A stretch of DNA of 12,757 nucleotides from an uncultured Lachnospiraceae bacterium (lineage in GTDB: Bacteria > Bacillota > Clostridia > Lachnospirales > Lachnospiraceae). Positions 5,425 through 12,757 of this stretch are shown in pieces; positions within the stretch are counted from its first letter, which is position 1; each line of letters opens with the position of its first letter. The DNA lies in assembly GCA_910578845.1 (NCBI GenBank), contig CAJTSL010000066.1:1-12757 (forward strand). The letters run 5' to 3'. Both the position numbers and the translations under genes were made by a program. The notes under the pieces were generated by a model that saw only the letters and a program-made list of their open reading frames with translations, ran no database searches and was not told where the DNA came from.

Positions 5425-6699
5425 ATGAAAGGAAAAGGGATGAAATGCTTGGAACTTGCATTATGCTGCACGGCTGCAGCCTTTGCGGTTCAAGGATGTG
5501 GAGCTTCTTCGGACGATGGGAAAATTGAAATCGAAATCGTGCAGTATAAGCCGGAAGCGGCGAATTACTTCAAGGTAGTAGAAGAAGAGTTTAACGCTAC
5601 CCATGATGATATTCATTTAACGATTAGCTCCCCCAACGATGCAATGACGATTTTGAAAACGAGGTTTATCAGAGAGGACTATCCGGATATTATAGGGATT
5701 GGCGGCGACATTAACTATTCCTATTTTGTGGATGCCGAGATCTTAGCCGATGTCTCAGGATACGGCGGGATGAAAGACATCAACCAGGGATATCTGGATA
5801 TTGCCGAATCGCTAGAGTTAGTCCCGGTAGACGGGACATACATTTTGCCATATGTGGCAAATGCAGCGGGCGTGCTTTATAACAGAGACATGTTTGAGGA
5901 GCACGGATGGGAAATCCCGGAGACATGGGATGAGATGATCGCATTATGTGATGAGATCCAGGCGGAGGGCATTCTGCCTTTCTATTTCGGCTTTAAGGAT
6001 ACGTGGACGTGTCTGGCGCCCTGGAATGCAATGGCAGTAGCGCTTGCACCGGCCGACACGGCAAAACAGGTGAATAAAGGAGCTACTTCTTTTACGAACG
6101 AATACCGTGAATTGTCGGAGAAGTATTTACAGCTTTTGCCATATGGGCCGGAAGGGCCGTTTGCTTACAGTTATAACGACGCCTGTACGTCTTTTGCAAG
6201 AGGCGAGTCCGCTATGTATACGATTGGCAGTTATGCGACACCGCAGATTCTGTCAGTGAATCCTGAGCTGAACATAGACTCTTTCGTTATGCCGGCAAGC
6301 GACAATAAGGAAGACCGGACATTGAATTCCGGTATTGACTTGGGATTCTGCGTTATGGCAGATTGCAAGAATAAGGAAGCGGCATATGAGGTCCTGGATT
6401 TCTTATATGCGGATGAGAACATACAAAAATATATAGAAGCACAGAACGCGGTTCCTTGCAAGGTAGGAGATTTTGAGCTTTCCCCTATGCTGGATGGGAT
6501 GCGCGAATTCATCGAGTCAGGCAATATGACAGATTACCAGGATCATTATTACCCATCAGAGATGTCAGTAGATGCGCTGTTACAGACATTCTTAATCGAG
6601 CAGGACGTAGACGGCTTCCTCTCGAAGTTCGATACGAACTGGCAGCGGTATAACAGGGACATTATCCGGATGGTACAAGAGTATGAGGGAAAGGAGTGA
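5425..6699 (+). CDS. Sugar ABC transporter substrate-binding lipoprotein (MsmE/RafE-like)
   Basis: 424 residues. An in-frame ATG at 5392 exists, but AAGGAG at 5412-5417 lies 7 bases before the ATG at 5425, which begins a normal signal peptide. Residues 1-24 are basic then hydrophobic and end VQG-C25. Cys25 is the likely lipidated residue, although Gln at -2 is uncommon in lipoboxes. The mature part is a family-1 extracellular solute-binding protein of usual length, with the typical NAAGVLYNRDMFEEHGWEIP segment near residues 144-163 and aromatic residues lining the predicted sugar site. It is the first gene of the operon, followed by two MalF/MalG-type permeases. With a GH36 alpha-galactosidase downstream, the likely ligands are raffinose-family sugars or melibiose; ligand identity is inferred from context only. 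Confidence 0.9.
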   Translation: MKGKGMKCLELALCCTAAAFAVQGCGASSDDGKIEIEIVQYKPEAANYFKVVEEEFNATHDDIHLTISSPNDAMTILKTRFIREDYPDIIGIGGDINYSYFVDAEILADVSGYGGMKDINQGYLDIAESLELVPVDGTYILPYVANAAGVLYNRDMFEEHGWEIPETWDEMIALCDEIQAEGILPFYFGFKDTWTCLAPWNAMAVALAPADTAKQVNKGATSFTNEYRELSEKYLQLLPYGPEGPFAYSYNDACTSFARGESAMYTIGSYATPQILSVNPELNIDSFVMPASDNKEDRTLNSGIDLGFCVMADCKNKEAAYEVLDFLYADENIQKYIEAQNAVPCKVGDFELSPMLDGMREFIESGNMTDYQDHYYPSEMSVDALLQTFLIEQDVDGFLSKFDTNWQRYNRDIIRMVQEYEGKE

Positions 6700-6709
6700 A
6701 ACGCAGATT

Positions 6710-7582
6710 ATGAAAAATGAAAATGATAGAAAAAGGACTTTTATGCTGATTACGATCCCGATTCTGGCTTTATTTATCTGCTTTAACACGATTCCGCTTA
6801 TCCGGGGCGTGATATACAGCTTTACGAATTTCAAAGGGTTCGGGAAATATGATTGGGTCGGCTTACGCAACTATATGGATTTGTTTACTGACGGACGTGT
6901 CGGAAAATCATACTTATTTACCATCAAACTGGCGGTTGTCACAACGATTGTCGTCAATGTACTTAGCTTGATCTTAGCACTTGGGCTTAACAGTAAGATC
7001 AGGGCAAAGGGATTCTTCCGTGGGGCATATTTCCTGCCCAATATATTAGGCTCGCTTGTTGTCGGTTATATCTTCAACTATTTCTTCACTTATATCTTAC
7101 CGGCATTAGCAGATATGGCTGGGATCACTTCCCTGGACACGAGTATCCTTGCAAGCCCGAACAAGGCATGGATTGGCGTTATGATTGTGTGCGCATGGCA
7201 GGCGATTGCCATGAATACGATTATCTATATATCCGGTTTGCAGACTGTGCCGGAGGATGTATACGAGGCGGGCGGCTTAGACGGCGCGACCGGATGGAAA
7301 CAGTTCCGTTATCTGACGTTCCCGTTGATTATACCGTTTTTCTCCATTAATATGGTGCTTTGCGTGAAGAACTTCCTGATGGTGTTCGACCAGATCATGG
7401 CTTTGACCAAAGGCGGCCCGGCACAGAGCACGGAATCCATTTCGTTCCTGATTTATAATAATGGTATGTCAGGCGGACAGTTTGGCTTCCAGAGTGCGAA
7501 CGCAGTAGTATTCTTCATTGTAATAGTAGTTATTTCAGTTGCGCAGATGAAATTTTCCGGTTCAAAGGAGGAGCAGTTATGA
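6710..7582 (+). CDS. Sugar ABC transporter permease, MsmF/RafF-like
   Basis: 290 residues. The ATG at 6710 gives the normal N-terminus: a short basic tail, then a first helix starting near residue 11. AAAGGAG at 6690-6696 is 13 bases upstream, longer than ideal; an earlier in-frame ATG at 6683 would overlap the binding-protein gene and has no ribosome site. The six hydrophobic segments are typical of MalF-class permeases. The cytoplasmic EAA-type loop (EAGGLDGATGWKQF, from Glu186) contacts the ATPase. The stop overlaps the next permease gene by 4 bp. With that protein it forms the membrane channel of the importer. No ATPase gene is present in the window, so a shared MsmK/MsmX-type ATPase is presumed. 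Confidence 0.9.
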   Translation: MKNENDRKRTFMLITIPILALFICFNTIPLIRGVIYSFTNFKGFGKYDWVGLRNYMDLFTDGRVGKSYLFTIKLAVVTTIVVNVLSLILALGLNSKIRAKGFFRGAYFLPNILGSLVVGYIFNYFFTYILPALADMAGITSLDTSILASPNKAWIGVMIVCAWQAIAMNTIIYISGLQTVPEDVYEAGGLDGATGWKQFRYLTFPLIIPFFSINMVLCVKNFLMVFDQIMALTKGGPAQSTESISFLIYNNGMSGGQFGFQSANAVVFFIVIVVISVAQMKFSGSKEEQL

Positions 7583-8421
7583 AAAACACATCAAAAGCTT
7601 TCAAAGCAAACAAGACTGCAATGGTGCTGTTAATCCTCGGTCTTTCAACGATTATTTTCCCGCTGTATCTGACGATTGTCATTGCGTTCAAGCAGCCTTC
7701 GGAAATGACGACCAGCATAAGCGGTATTTTATCCCTGCCTAAGACATGGAGCCTGAACAATTTCAAGGAAGCGATGCAGGTAACGGATTTCTGGAACTCA
7801 TTGCGCAACAGTATGGTGATATCTGTTTTGACCGTTGTCTTGTCTGTACTAATCCATTCCCTGATGGGATATACGTTAGGCAGGAACAAGAAGAGCAAGT
7901 TCTATAATTTCGTTTACTTATTCATTGTCAGCGGTATGTTTGTGCCGTTTGCGATCCTGATGATGCCTTTGGCAAAACAGACGGCGGAGCTTGGCCTGGC
8001 AAACTGGTTTGGCGTTATCTTGTTATATGTAGTATTCTATATGCCAATGAATGTCATGCTGTATTCGGGTTATCTGGTGAATATCCCGCTTGCTTTGGAG
8101 GAAGCCGCAAGAGTGGACGGCGCTTCTACCTGGCGGACATATTGGAAGATCATCTTCCCGATTATGAAGCCTATGCATGCGACGGTGGCTGTCATTACGG
8201 CATTAGCCGTATGGAATGACGTTATGACGCCTCTCGTTATCATGGCTGGCTCGTCACAGAATACGTTGCCGCTTGCACAGTTGAATTTCCAGTCACAATT
8301 TGGCACGAATTACAACTTGGCGTTTGCGTCTTATTTGTTATCGTTGATCCCGATCCTGATCTTCTATTTGATCTGCCAGAAGCAAATCCTGAATGGTGTT
8401 GTCAATGGCGCGGTAAAATAA
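7579..8421 (+). CDS. Sugar ABC transporter permease, MsmG/RafG-like
   Basis: 280 residues. The ATG overlaps the stop of the upstream permease (ATGA) and is preceded by a strong AAGGAGGAG. It has six hydrophobic segments, the first at about 16-36. The EAA loop is canonical (EEAARVDGASTWRTY, Glu174 onward), followed by the IIFPIMKP segment that ends the coupling motif of MalG-class permeases. It pairs with the preceding protein to form the heterodimeric channel. It ends 52 bases before the alpha-galactosidase start; that gap contains TAGCATAAT, a copy of a candidate operator box, and no terminator. Confidence 0.92.
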   Translation: MKNTSKAFKANKTAMVLLILGLSTIIFPLYLTIVIAFKQPSEMTTSISGILSLPKTWSLNNFKEAMQVTDFWNSLRNSMVISVLTVVLSVLIHSLMGYTLGRNKKSKFYNFVYLFIVSGMFVPFAILMMPLAKQTAELGLANWFGVILLYVVFYMPMNVMLYSGYLVNIPLALEEAARVDGASTWRTYWKIIFPIMKPMHATVAVITALAVWNDVMTPLVIMAGSSQNTLPLAQLNFQSQFGTNYNLAFASYLLSLIPILIFYLICQKQILNGVVNGAVK

Positions 8422-8437
8422 TAAGACCGTATAACAA

Positions 8438-8446
8438 TAGCATAAT
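8438..8446 (+). promoter_or_regulatory. Internal TAGCATAAT copy before the alpha-galactosidase
   Basis: This 9-mer is identical to 5372-5380, the third operator box with its overlapping -10-like end. It could mark an internal regulated promoter that raises enzyme relative to transporter expression. A single 6-mer match in AT-rich DNA can be chance, so support is weak. Confidence 0.25.
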
Positions 8447-8473
8447 AAAAAGAACTTGGAGGTTTGGCAGGCT

Positions 8474-10657
8474 ATGGCGATTACCTATCAGAGTAAGAAA
8501 CGGATTTTCACTTTGCATACGGAACACACGACTTACCAGATGAAGGTAGATGATTTCGGCTTTTTGCTGCATTTGTATTATGGTGCGACTGTCCGCGGCG
8601 ATATGGATTATCTTCTGACCTATTATGACAGAGGTTTCTCCGGGAATCCGGCAGATGTGGGAGGCGACAGGACATATTCCCTTGATGTGCTCCCGCAGGA
8701 ATACCCGGTGATGGGCGTGGGCGATTATAGAAGCAGCGCACTGATCATCCACAATGCGGACGGTTCCGATTGCTGTGATTTACGCTATGTCAGTCATGAA
8801 ATCAAGGAAGGAAAATATGGACTGCCGTCTCTTCCGGCAGTCCATGCTTCTATACAAGAAGCGCAGACATTAGAAATCCTTCTGGAAGATGCCGTGAGCA
8901 AAGTACAGGTGAGGCTTCTCTATGGCGTGTTAGAGAAAGCAGATATTATCACAAGAAGCGTACAAATCACGAATCATGGTAAAGAAGAGATTATAATAGA
9001 GAAAGCAGCGTCAGCATGTTTGGACTTTGTGAGCGGGGACTATGATCTGCTCAGCTTCTACGGGAGACACACGATGGAGCGTAATTTGCAGCGCAAGCCG
9101 GTAGCGCATGGGAATTTTGTCATCGGCAGCCGTAGGGGGACGTCCAGCCATCAGTACAATCCCGCCGTTATCCTGGCGGAAAAAGATACGACGGAAGATG
9201 CGGGCGGATGCTATGGCATGATATTTGTCTACAGCGGGAATTTCCAGTTCGAGGCAGAGAAAGAGCAGTTCGACCAGACAAGGGCGCTTATGGGATTACA
9301 GGAAGAATTGTTCCATTACCCGCTTGCGAACGGGGAGACCTTTACGGTACCGGAGACAATCCTTAGCTATTCGGATAGTGGCTTTTCCACGTTGTCCATG
9401 CGCTTCCATCACTGTATCAGGGAGCATGTAAGCAGGGGGAAATATAAGGATGCGAAGAGGCCCATTCTGTTGAACAGTTGGGAGGCTGCTTATTTTGATT
9501 TTACCGGGGAGACAATCTGCGAGCTGGCAAGAGATGCAAAAGAGTTAGGCATTGATATGGTCGTCATGGATGACGGCTGGTTTGGTAAAAGGGATGATGA
9601 TAATAGCGGGTTAGGAGATTGGCTGGTAAATGAGAAAAAGTTAGGATGTACTTTAGGGGAGTTGATTGATAAAGTCAATGAACTTGACATGAAATTTGGC
9701 ATCTGGATTGAACCGGAAATGGTTTCCGAGGACAGTGATCTGTATAGAGCGCACCCGGACTGGGTGATGCAGATTCCCGGGAGAAAACCGATTCGTGCCA
9801 GAAACCAGTTGATATTGGATTTTTCAAGAGAAGATGTCAGGGAATTTATTTTCGGACAGATTTGTGCCGTTTTGGATGCAGGAAAGATCGAATATGTAAA
9901 ATGGGATATGAACAGGAGCATCGTTGACGTATATTCGCAAGCACATGCGCAAGGGAGAGTCACATATGATTATGTGCTTGGCGTCTATGATTTCTTGGAG
10001 AAACTGGGGAAAAGATACCCGCATATGCTGATAGAAGGGTGCAGCGGCGGCGGCGGCAGGTTCGACGCAGGCATGATGTATTATACCACGCAGATCTGGT
10101 GCAGCGACAACACGGATGCCATAGACAGGCTGTCTATTCAGTATGGGACATCCTTCTTCTATCCGTTAACCACAGTTGGGGCACATGTGTCCGCAGTCCC
10201 GAACCATCAGACAGGCAGGAATGTCAGCCTGCATACGAGGGGCGTCGTAGCGATGGCGGGGACATTCGGCTATGAACTGGATATCCGTAAGCTTACGGAG
10301 GCGGAGAAAGAAGAGATTGCGAAACAAGTCAGGCGTTATAGGGAAGAGGAAGAACTGGTCCGGCTGGGATCCTATTACAGATTGTCTAATCCCGATCAAG
10401 ACAGTTATGCGGCGTGGCTTTTAGTATCACAGGATAAAGAAAAGGCGCTCCTTAGCGTAGTCATGGTGGAAACCCATGGCAATATGGCGGTACGGTATGT
10501 GAAGTTAAGGGGATTGTCAGCGGATGCGGTATATGAGGATGTAGAGACCGGAAAACGATACAACGGCATGGCATTGATGAAGGGCGGATTGCCGTTGCCG
10601 GTGGAACAGAAGGAATATGCGGCATACCAGGTGGCGCTTAAAAGGGTTTGTGAATAA
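8474..10657 (+). CDS. GH36 alpha-galactosidase
   Basis: 727 residues, the usual size for GH36 alpha-galactosidases of the MelA/RafA/AgaA type. GGAGG at 8458-8462 lies 11 bases before the ATG at 8474; an in-frame TTG at 8456 overlaps the ribosome site and is rejected. An N-terminal beta-sandwich (to about residue 320) precedes the catalytic barrel. The nucleophile is Asp478 in KWDMNR. The acid/base lies in CSDNTDA (Asp545 or Asp548; family numbering favours 548). VMDDGWFG and EGCSGGGGRFD substrate-site segments are intact. No signal peptide is present, so it acts in the cytoplasm, releasing galactose from melibiose or raffinose-family sugars and leaving glucose or sucrose. It lies between the importer genes and the sucrose-type GH13 gene. 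A perfect 11-bp hairpin lies within the coding sequence at 8817-8845. Confidence 0.95.
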   Translation: MAITYQSKKRIFTLHTEHTTYQMKVDDFGFLLHLYYGATVRGDMDYLLTYYDRGFSGNPADVGGDRTYSLDVLPQEYPVMGVGDYRSSALIIHNADGSDCCDLRYVSHEIKEGKYGLPSLPAVHASIQEAQTLEILLEDAVSKVQVRLLYGVLEKADIITRSVQITNHGKEEIIIEKAASACLDFVSGDYDLLSFYGRHTMERNLQRKPVAHGNFVIGSRRGTSSHQYNPAVILAEKDTTEDAGGCYGMIFVYSGNFQFEAEKEQFDQTRALMGLQEELFHYPLANGETFTVPETILSYSDSGFSTLSMRFHHCIREHVSRGKYKDAKRPILLNSWEAAYFDFTGETICELARDAKELGIDMVVMDDGWFGKRDDDNSGLGDWLVNEKKLGCTLGELIDKVNELDMKFGIWIEPEMVSEDSDLYRAHPDWVMQIPGRKPIRARNQLILDFSREDVREFIFGQICAVLDAGKIEYVKWDMNRSIVDVYSQAHAQGRVTYDYVLGVYDFLEKLGKRYPHMLIEGCSGGGGRFDAGMMYYTTQIWCSDNTDAIDRLSIQYGTSFFYPLTTVGAHVSAVPNHQTGRNVSLHTRGVVAMAGTFGYELDIRKLTEAEKEEIAKQVRRYREEEELVRLGSYYRLSNPDQDSYAAWLLVSQDKEKALLSVVMVETHGNMAVRYVKLRGLSADAVYEDVETGKRYNGMALMKGGLPLPVEQKEYAAYQVALKRVCE
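8817..8845. other. Perfect 11-bp hairpin inside the alpha-galactosidase gene
   Basis: ATGGACTGCCG at 8817-8827 is the exact reverse complement of 8835-8845, with a 7-base loop. It lies about 115 codons into the gene. There is no T-run on either side, so it is not an intrinsic terminator. It may slow transcription or shape mRNA stability, or be a chance product of the codons. Confidence 0.5.
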
Positions 10658-10668
10658 GGAGGGATAGC

Positions 10669-12534
10669 ATGGGCAGGAAGCAAGCGGGTGCTTTGCGTGA
10701 TAGGAATGTGTATACAAAACGCTTTGACAGGCACTTCGAAGAATTGCGGTGGTTGTATATGGAGCTTTATGACAACGGTTCCATGTTTGCAGAATTATGC
10801 GATAATCTAGAGTGTTTCTATAATGAGCGCGGACAGGCGCTAAAGGCGCTTGATGAAAAGCGGGAAGCACATGCGCAGTGGTACCGGCAGAATGATATGC
10901 TGGGGATGATGCTTTATATTGATAATTTCGCCAAAGATCTAAGCGGCGTGAGGCAGAAATTGGATTATATCAAAAGATGCCATGTCAATTATATCCATCT
11001 GATGCCGTTTCTGGACAGTCCCAAAGGACGTTCAGACGGAGGATATGCAGTGGCGGATTTTCGTAAAGTGCAGCCTGAGCTTGGCACAATGGCGGATCTA
11101 GAGAAACTGACAGAGGCGTGCAGGCAGGAGAACATAAGCGTATGTATGGACTTTGTGATGAACCATACATCTGAAGACCATGAGTGGGCTAAACGGGCAA
11201 GGCAGGGAGAAGGAGAATATATGAGCCGTTATTTCTTCTATGATAACGGAGAAATCCCGGCGGAGTATGAGAAGACTGTGCCGCAGGTATTCCCTACGAC
11301 TGCGCCTGGTAATTTCACATGGCTACCGGATGCAGGGCATTATGTCATGACGTCCTTCTATCCTTACCAGTGGGATTTGAATTACCGGAATCCCAGAGTC
11401 TTTAACGAGATGATGTACAATTTCCTTTTCCTCGCGAATAAGGGGATTGATATCATACGGATTGATGCGGTTCCCTATATCTGGAAAGAGCTGCATACCC
11501 AGTGTAGGAATCTAAAACAAGTGCATACGATTGTGCGCATGATGCGCATGATTAGTGAGATTGTCTGCCCGGGGGTGCTGCTACTAGGCGAGGTCGTCAT
11601 GGAGCCAGAGAAGGTTGTGCCATATTTTGGCACCATCGAGAAACCGGAATGCCATATGCTCTATAATGTGACGACAATGGCGACAACCTGGCATACTGTA
11701 GCGACCAGGAATGTCGGTTTATTAAAAAAACAACTCGATATTGTCAACGCGCTGCCAAAGGAATATGTATTCCTGAATTATCTGCGCTGTCACGATGATA
11801 TCGGCTGGGGACTGGATTATGATACGCTGCGTACATACGGCATGGAAGAGCGGAGCCATAAAGATTACCTGAACCAATACTTCCAGGGATATGCAGGGGA
11901 GAGCAATAGCAGGGGAGAGCTTTATAATGCCGATCCTGTGACAGGGGACGCCCGTTTCTGCGGGACGACAGCCTCTATGTGTGGCATAGAGAAGGCGCTT
12001 TCCATGAAGGATGATGAGGCGTTGCAAAGGGCGGTCAGGCTGGACGTGATGCTTCATGCGTACATGTTCATGCAGTCTGGCATACCGGTATTATATAGCG
12101 GTGACGAGATCGGACAGTGTAACGATTATGCTTATAAAAACGATGCCGACAAAGCGGCGGATTCCCGTTATATCCACCGTGGCGCCCTAGATTGGGAGGC
12201 AGTAGGCCGGATTGATGAAGCCGGCAGCGCGGAGGCGGAGATTTTCGGAAGGCTGGGACAGCTTGAGTCGATTAGGAAGTCTGAGAAAGCATTTGTCTCC
12301 GTAGCGGATACGTGGACAATAGATACCGGGGACGCCAGTGTATTATGCATTGCCAGACGGTATGAGGGAGAAGAGATCATCGGGATCTTTAATTTCAGCG
12401 AGCATGATAAGACCGTGCATATGGAAGAAATCGGCGGAAAATGTCTTGATATGATTTCAGGACAATATAGAGAGGGCATGGAGGCAGAGCTGACGGCGTA
12501 TGGGTTCTGTTACTGGAAGCTCTCAGATCAGTAA
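10669..12534 (+). CDS. Amylosucrase-type GH13 enzyme (GH13_4-like), sucrose-active
   Basis: 621 residues; AAGGAGG at 10656-10662 overlaps the preceding stop. A helical N-terminal domain (about 1-90), as in amylosucrase, precedes the barrel. The triad is present: nucleophile Asp266 in RIDAVPYIWK, acid/base Glu308 in LLGEVV, stabiliser Asp376 in CHDDIGW. Asp123 (SDGGYAV) and Arg500 (DSRY) match the Asp144-Arg509 salt bridge that closes the sucrose pocket of Neisseria polysaccharea amylosucrase (alignment from memory). Two acceptor-side arginines of that enzyme appear replaced (Arg226 by Pro205, Arg415 by Lys398), so transfer versus hydrolysis is uncertain. With no signal peptide it is cytoplasmic, probably using sucrose left after galactose removal. 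Sucrose phosphorylase, the usual msm partner, is less likely given the N-terminal domain and length. Confidence 0.85.
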   Translation: MGRKQAGALRDRNVYTKRFDRHFEELRWLYMELYDNGSMFAELCDNLECFYNERGQALKALDEKREAHAQWYRQNDMLGMMLYIDNFAKDLSGVRQKLDYIKRCHVNYIHLMPFLDSPKGRSDGGYAVADFRKVQPELGTMADLEKLTEACRQENISVCMDFVMNHTSEDHEWAKRARQGEGEYMSRYFFYDNGEIPAEYEKTVPQVFPTTAPGNFTWLPDAGHYVMTSFYPYQWDLNYRNPRVFNEMMYNFLFLANKGIDIIRIDAVPYIWKELHTQCRNLKQVHTIVRMMRMISEIVCPGVLLLGEVVMEPEKVVPYFGTIEKPECHMLYNVTTMATTWHTVATRNVGLLKKQLDIVNALPKEYVFLNYLRCHDDIGWGLDYDTLRTYGMEERSHKDYLNQYFQGYAGESNSRGELYNADPVTGDARFCGTTASMCGIEKALSMKDDEALQRAVRLDVMLHAYMFMQSGIPVLYSGDEIGQCNDYAYKNDADKAADSRYIHRGALDWEAVGRIDEAGSAEAEIFGRLGQLESIRKSEKAFVSVADTWTIDTGDASVLCIARRYEGEEIIGIFNFSEHDKTVHMEEIGGKCLDMISGQYREGMEAELTAYGFCYWKLSDQ

Positions 12535-12561
12535 AAACATATAATGGCATTAGTCGAATTA

Positions 12562-12605
12562 AAAAAGTGTAAAGCCTTTGGAATCTGATAGGCTTTACAC
12601 TTTTT
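12562..12605. terminator. Bidirectional rho-independent terminator
   Basis: Arms 12562-12576 and 12591-12605 are perfect 15-bp reverse complements with a 14-base loop. The arms end in A-run/T-run, so the structure gives a U-tract in both directions. It stops the sugar operon 28 bases after the GH13 stop codon and also serves the convergent tRNA gene. Confidence 0.92.
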
Positions 12606-12638
12606 GTTATTGTCTTACTGAAAAATTACAATAAAAAA

Positions 12639-12709
12639 AGCAGATAACGGGAATCGAACCCGCCTCTCCAGCTTGGGAAGCTAGCATTCTACCGATGAAC
12701 TATATCTGC
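12639..12709 (-). tRNA. tRNA-Gly (anticodon CCC)
   Basis: 71 bases on the minus strand with a full cloverleaf: acceptor GCAGATA/TATCTGC with discriminator T, D-arm GTTC/GAAT, anticodon stem CTAGC/GCTGG around loop TTCCCAA, a four-base variable loop, and T-arm GCGGG/CCCGT with loop TTCGATT. The anticodon CCC reads the glycine codon GGG. CCA is not encoded. Its transcript ends at the shared terminator to the left. Confidence 0.92.
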
Positions 12710-12718
12710 ATGTCAGTT

Positions 12719-12747
12719 ATTATAATACGATTCTCCTGAAAATGCAA
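12719..12747 (-). promoter_or_regulatory. Promoter of the tRNA-Gly gene
   Basis: TTGCAT (12747-12742), a 17-base spacer and a consensus TATAAT (12724-12719) on the minus strand place the start near 12712, a few bases before the mature 5' end at 12709. Confidence 0.7.
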
Positions 12748-12757
12748 GATATAATTC

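Noticed and set aside
6683..6709. Upstream ATG as start of the first permease
   Set aside because: It overlaps the end of the binding-protein gene, lacks a ribosome site, and adds residues not usual for the family. The 13-base spacing of the chosen start is long, so a small doubt remains.
9490..10024. Minus-strand frames inside the alpha-galactosidase gene
   Set aside because: They lack ribosome sites and run opposite conserved catalytic segments of the GH36 enzyme; they are composition shadows.

Overview
The window reads as chromosomal DNA of a low-to-mid-GC Firmicute, most likely a gut Lachnospiraceae-type clostridium. The reasons are the strong AGGAGG-type ribosome sites, the LytTR/LiaF-like membrane pair, an ABC sugar transporter without its own ATPase, and a tRNA gene with no encoded CCA. 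The taxonomic guess comes from gene style and recalled family distribution, not from a database search.

Left part (1-2300, minus strand): an envelope-associated cluster. A LytTR DNA-binding regulator (2079-1618) overlaps by 4 bp a four-helix LiaF-like membrane protein with a repeat-rich C-terminal domain (1621-830). It is followed by a DUF4097-type beta-repeat protein (688-1) that runs off the left edge. The DNA upstream of the DUF4097 gene and that upstream of lytTR are diverged copies of one another. The lytTR copy carries about 109 extra bases that help form two abutting stem-loops.

Middle left (2326-4249, minus strand): three small unrecognised membrane-protein genes, two of them overlapping by 4 bp, ending at a clear rho-independent terminator.

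Right part (4319-12605): a complete alpha-galactoside/sucrose utilisation locus of the msm/raf type. A divergent AraC-family regulator faces an operon encoding a lipoprotein sugar-binding protein, two permeases, a GH36 alpha-galactosidase and an amylosucrase-type GH13 enzyme. Proposed flow: raffinose-family sugars are bound and imported (the ATPase must come from elsewhere), the GH36 enzyme removes galactose to leave sucrose, and the GH13_4 enzyme acts on the sucrose. The divergent control region has four TAGCAT boxes on one helical face and a terminator-like hairpin in the araC leader. The operon ends at a bidirectional terminator shared with a convergent tRNA-Gly(CCC) gene at the right edge.

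No mobile element with a transposase, CRISPR array or rRNA was seen. The best candidates for something undescribed are the duplicated structured leaders around the LytTR cluster, the three-gene membrane block, the phased operator and leader hairpin of the sugar locus, and the use of an amylosucrase-type enzyme where classic msm operons have sucrose phosphorylase.
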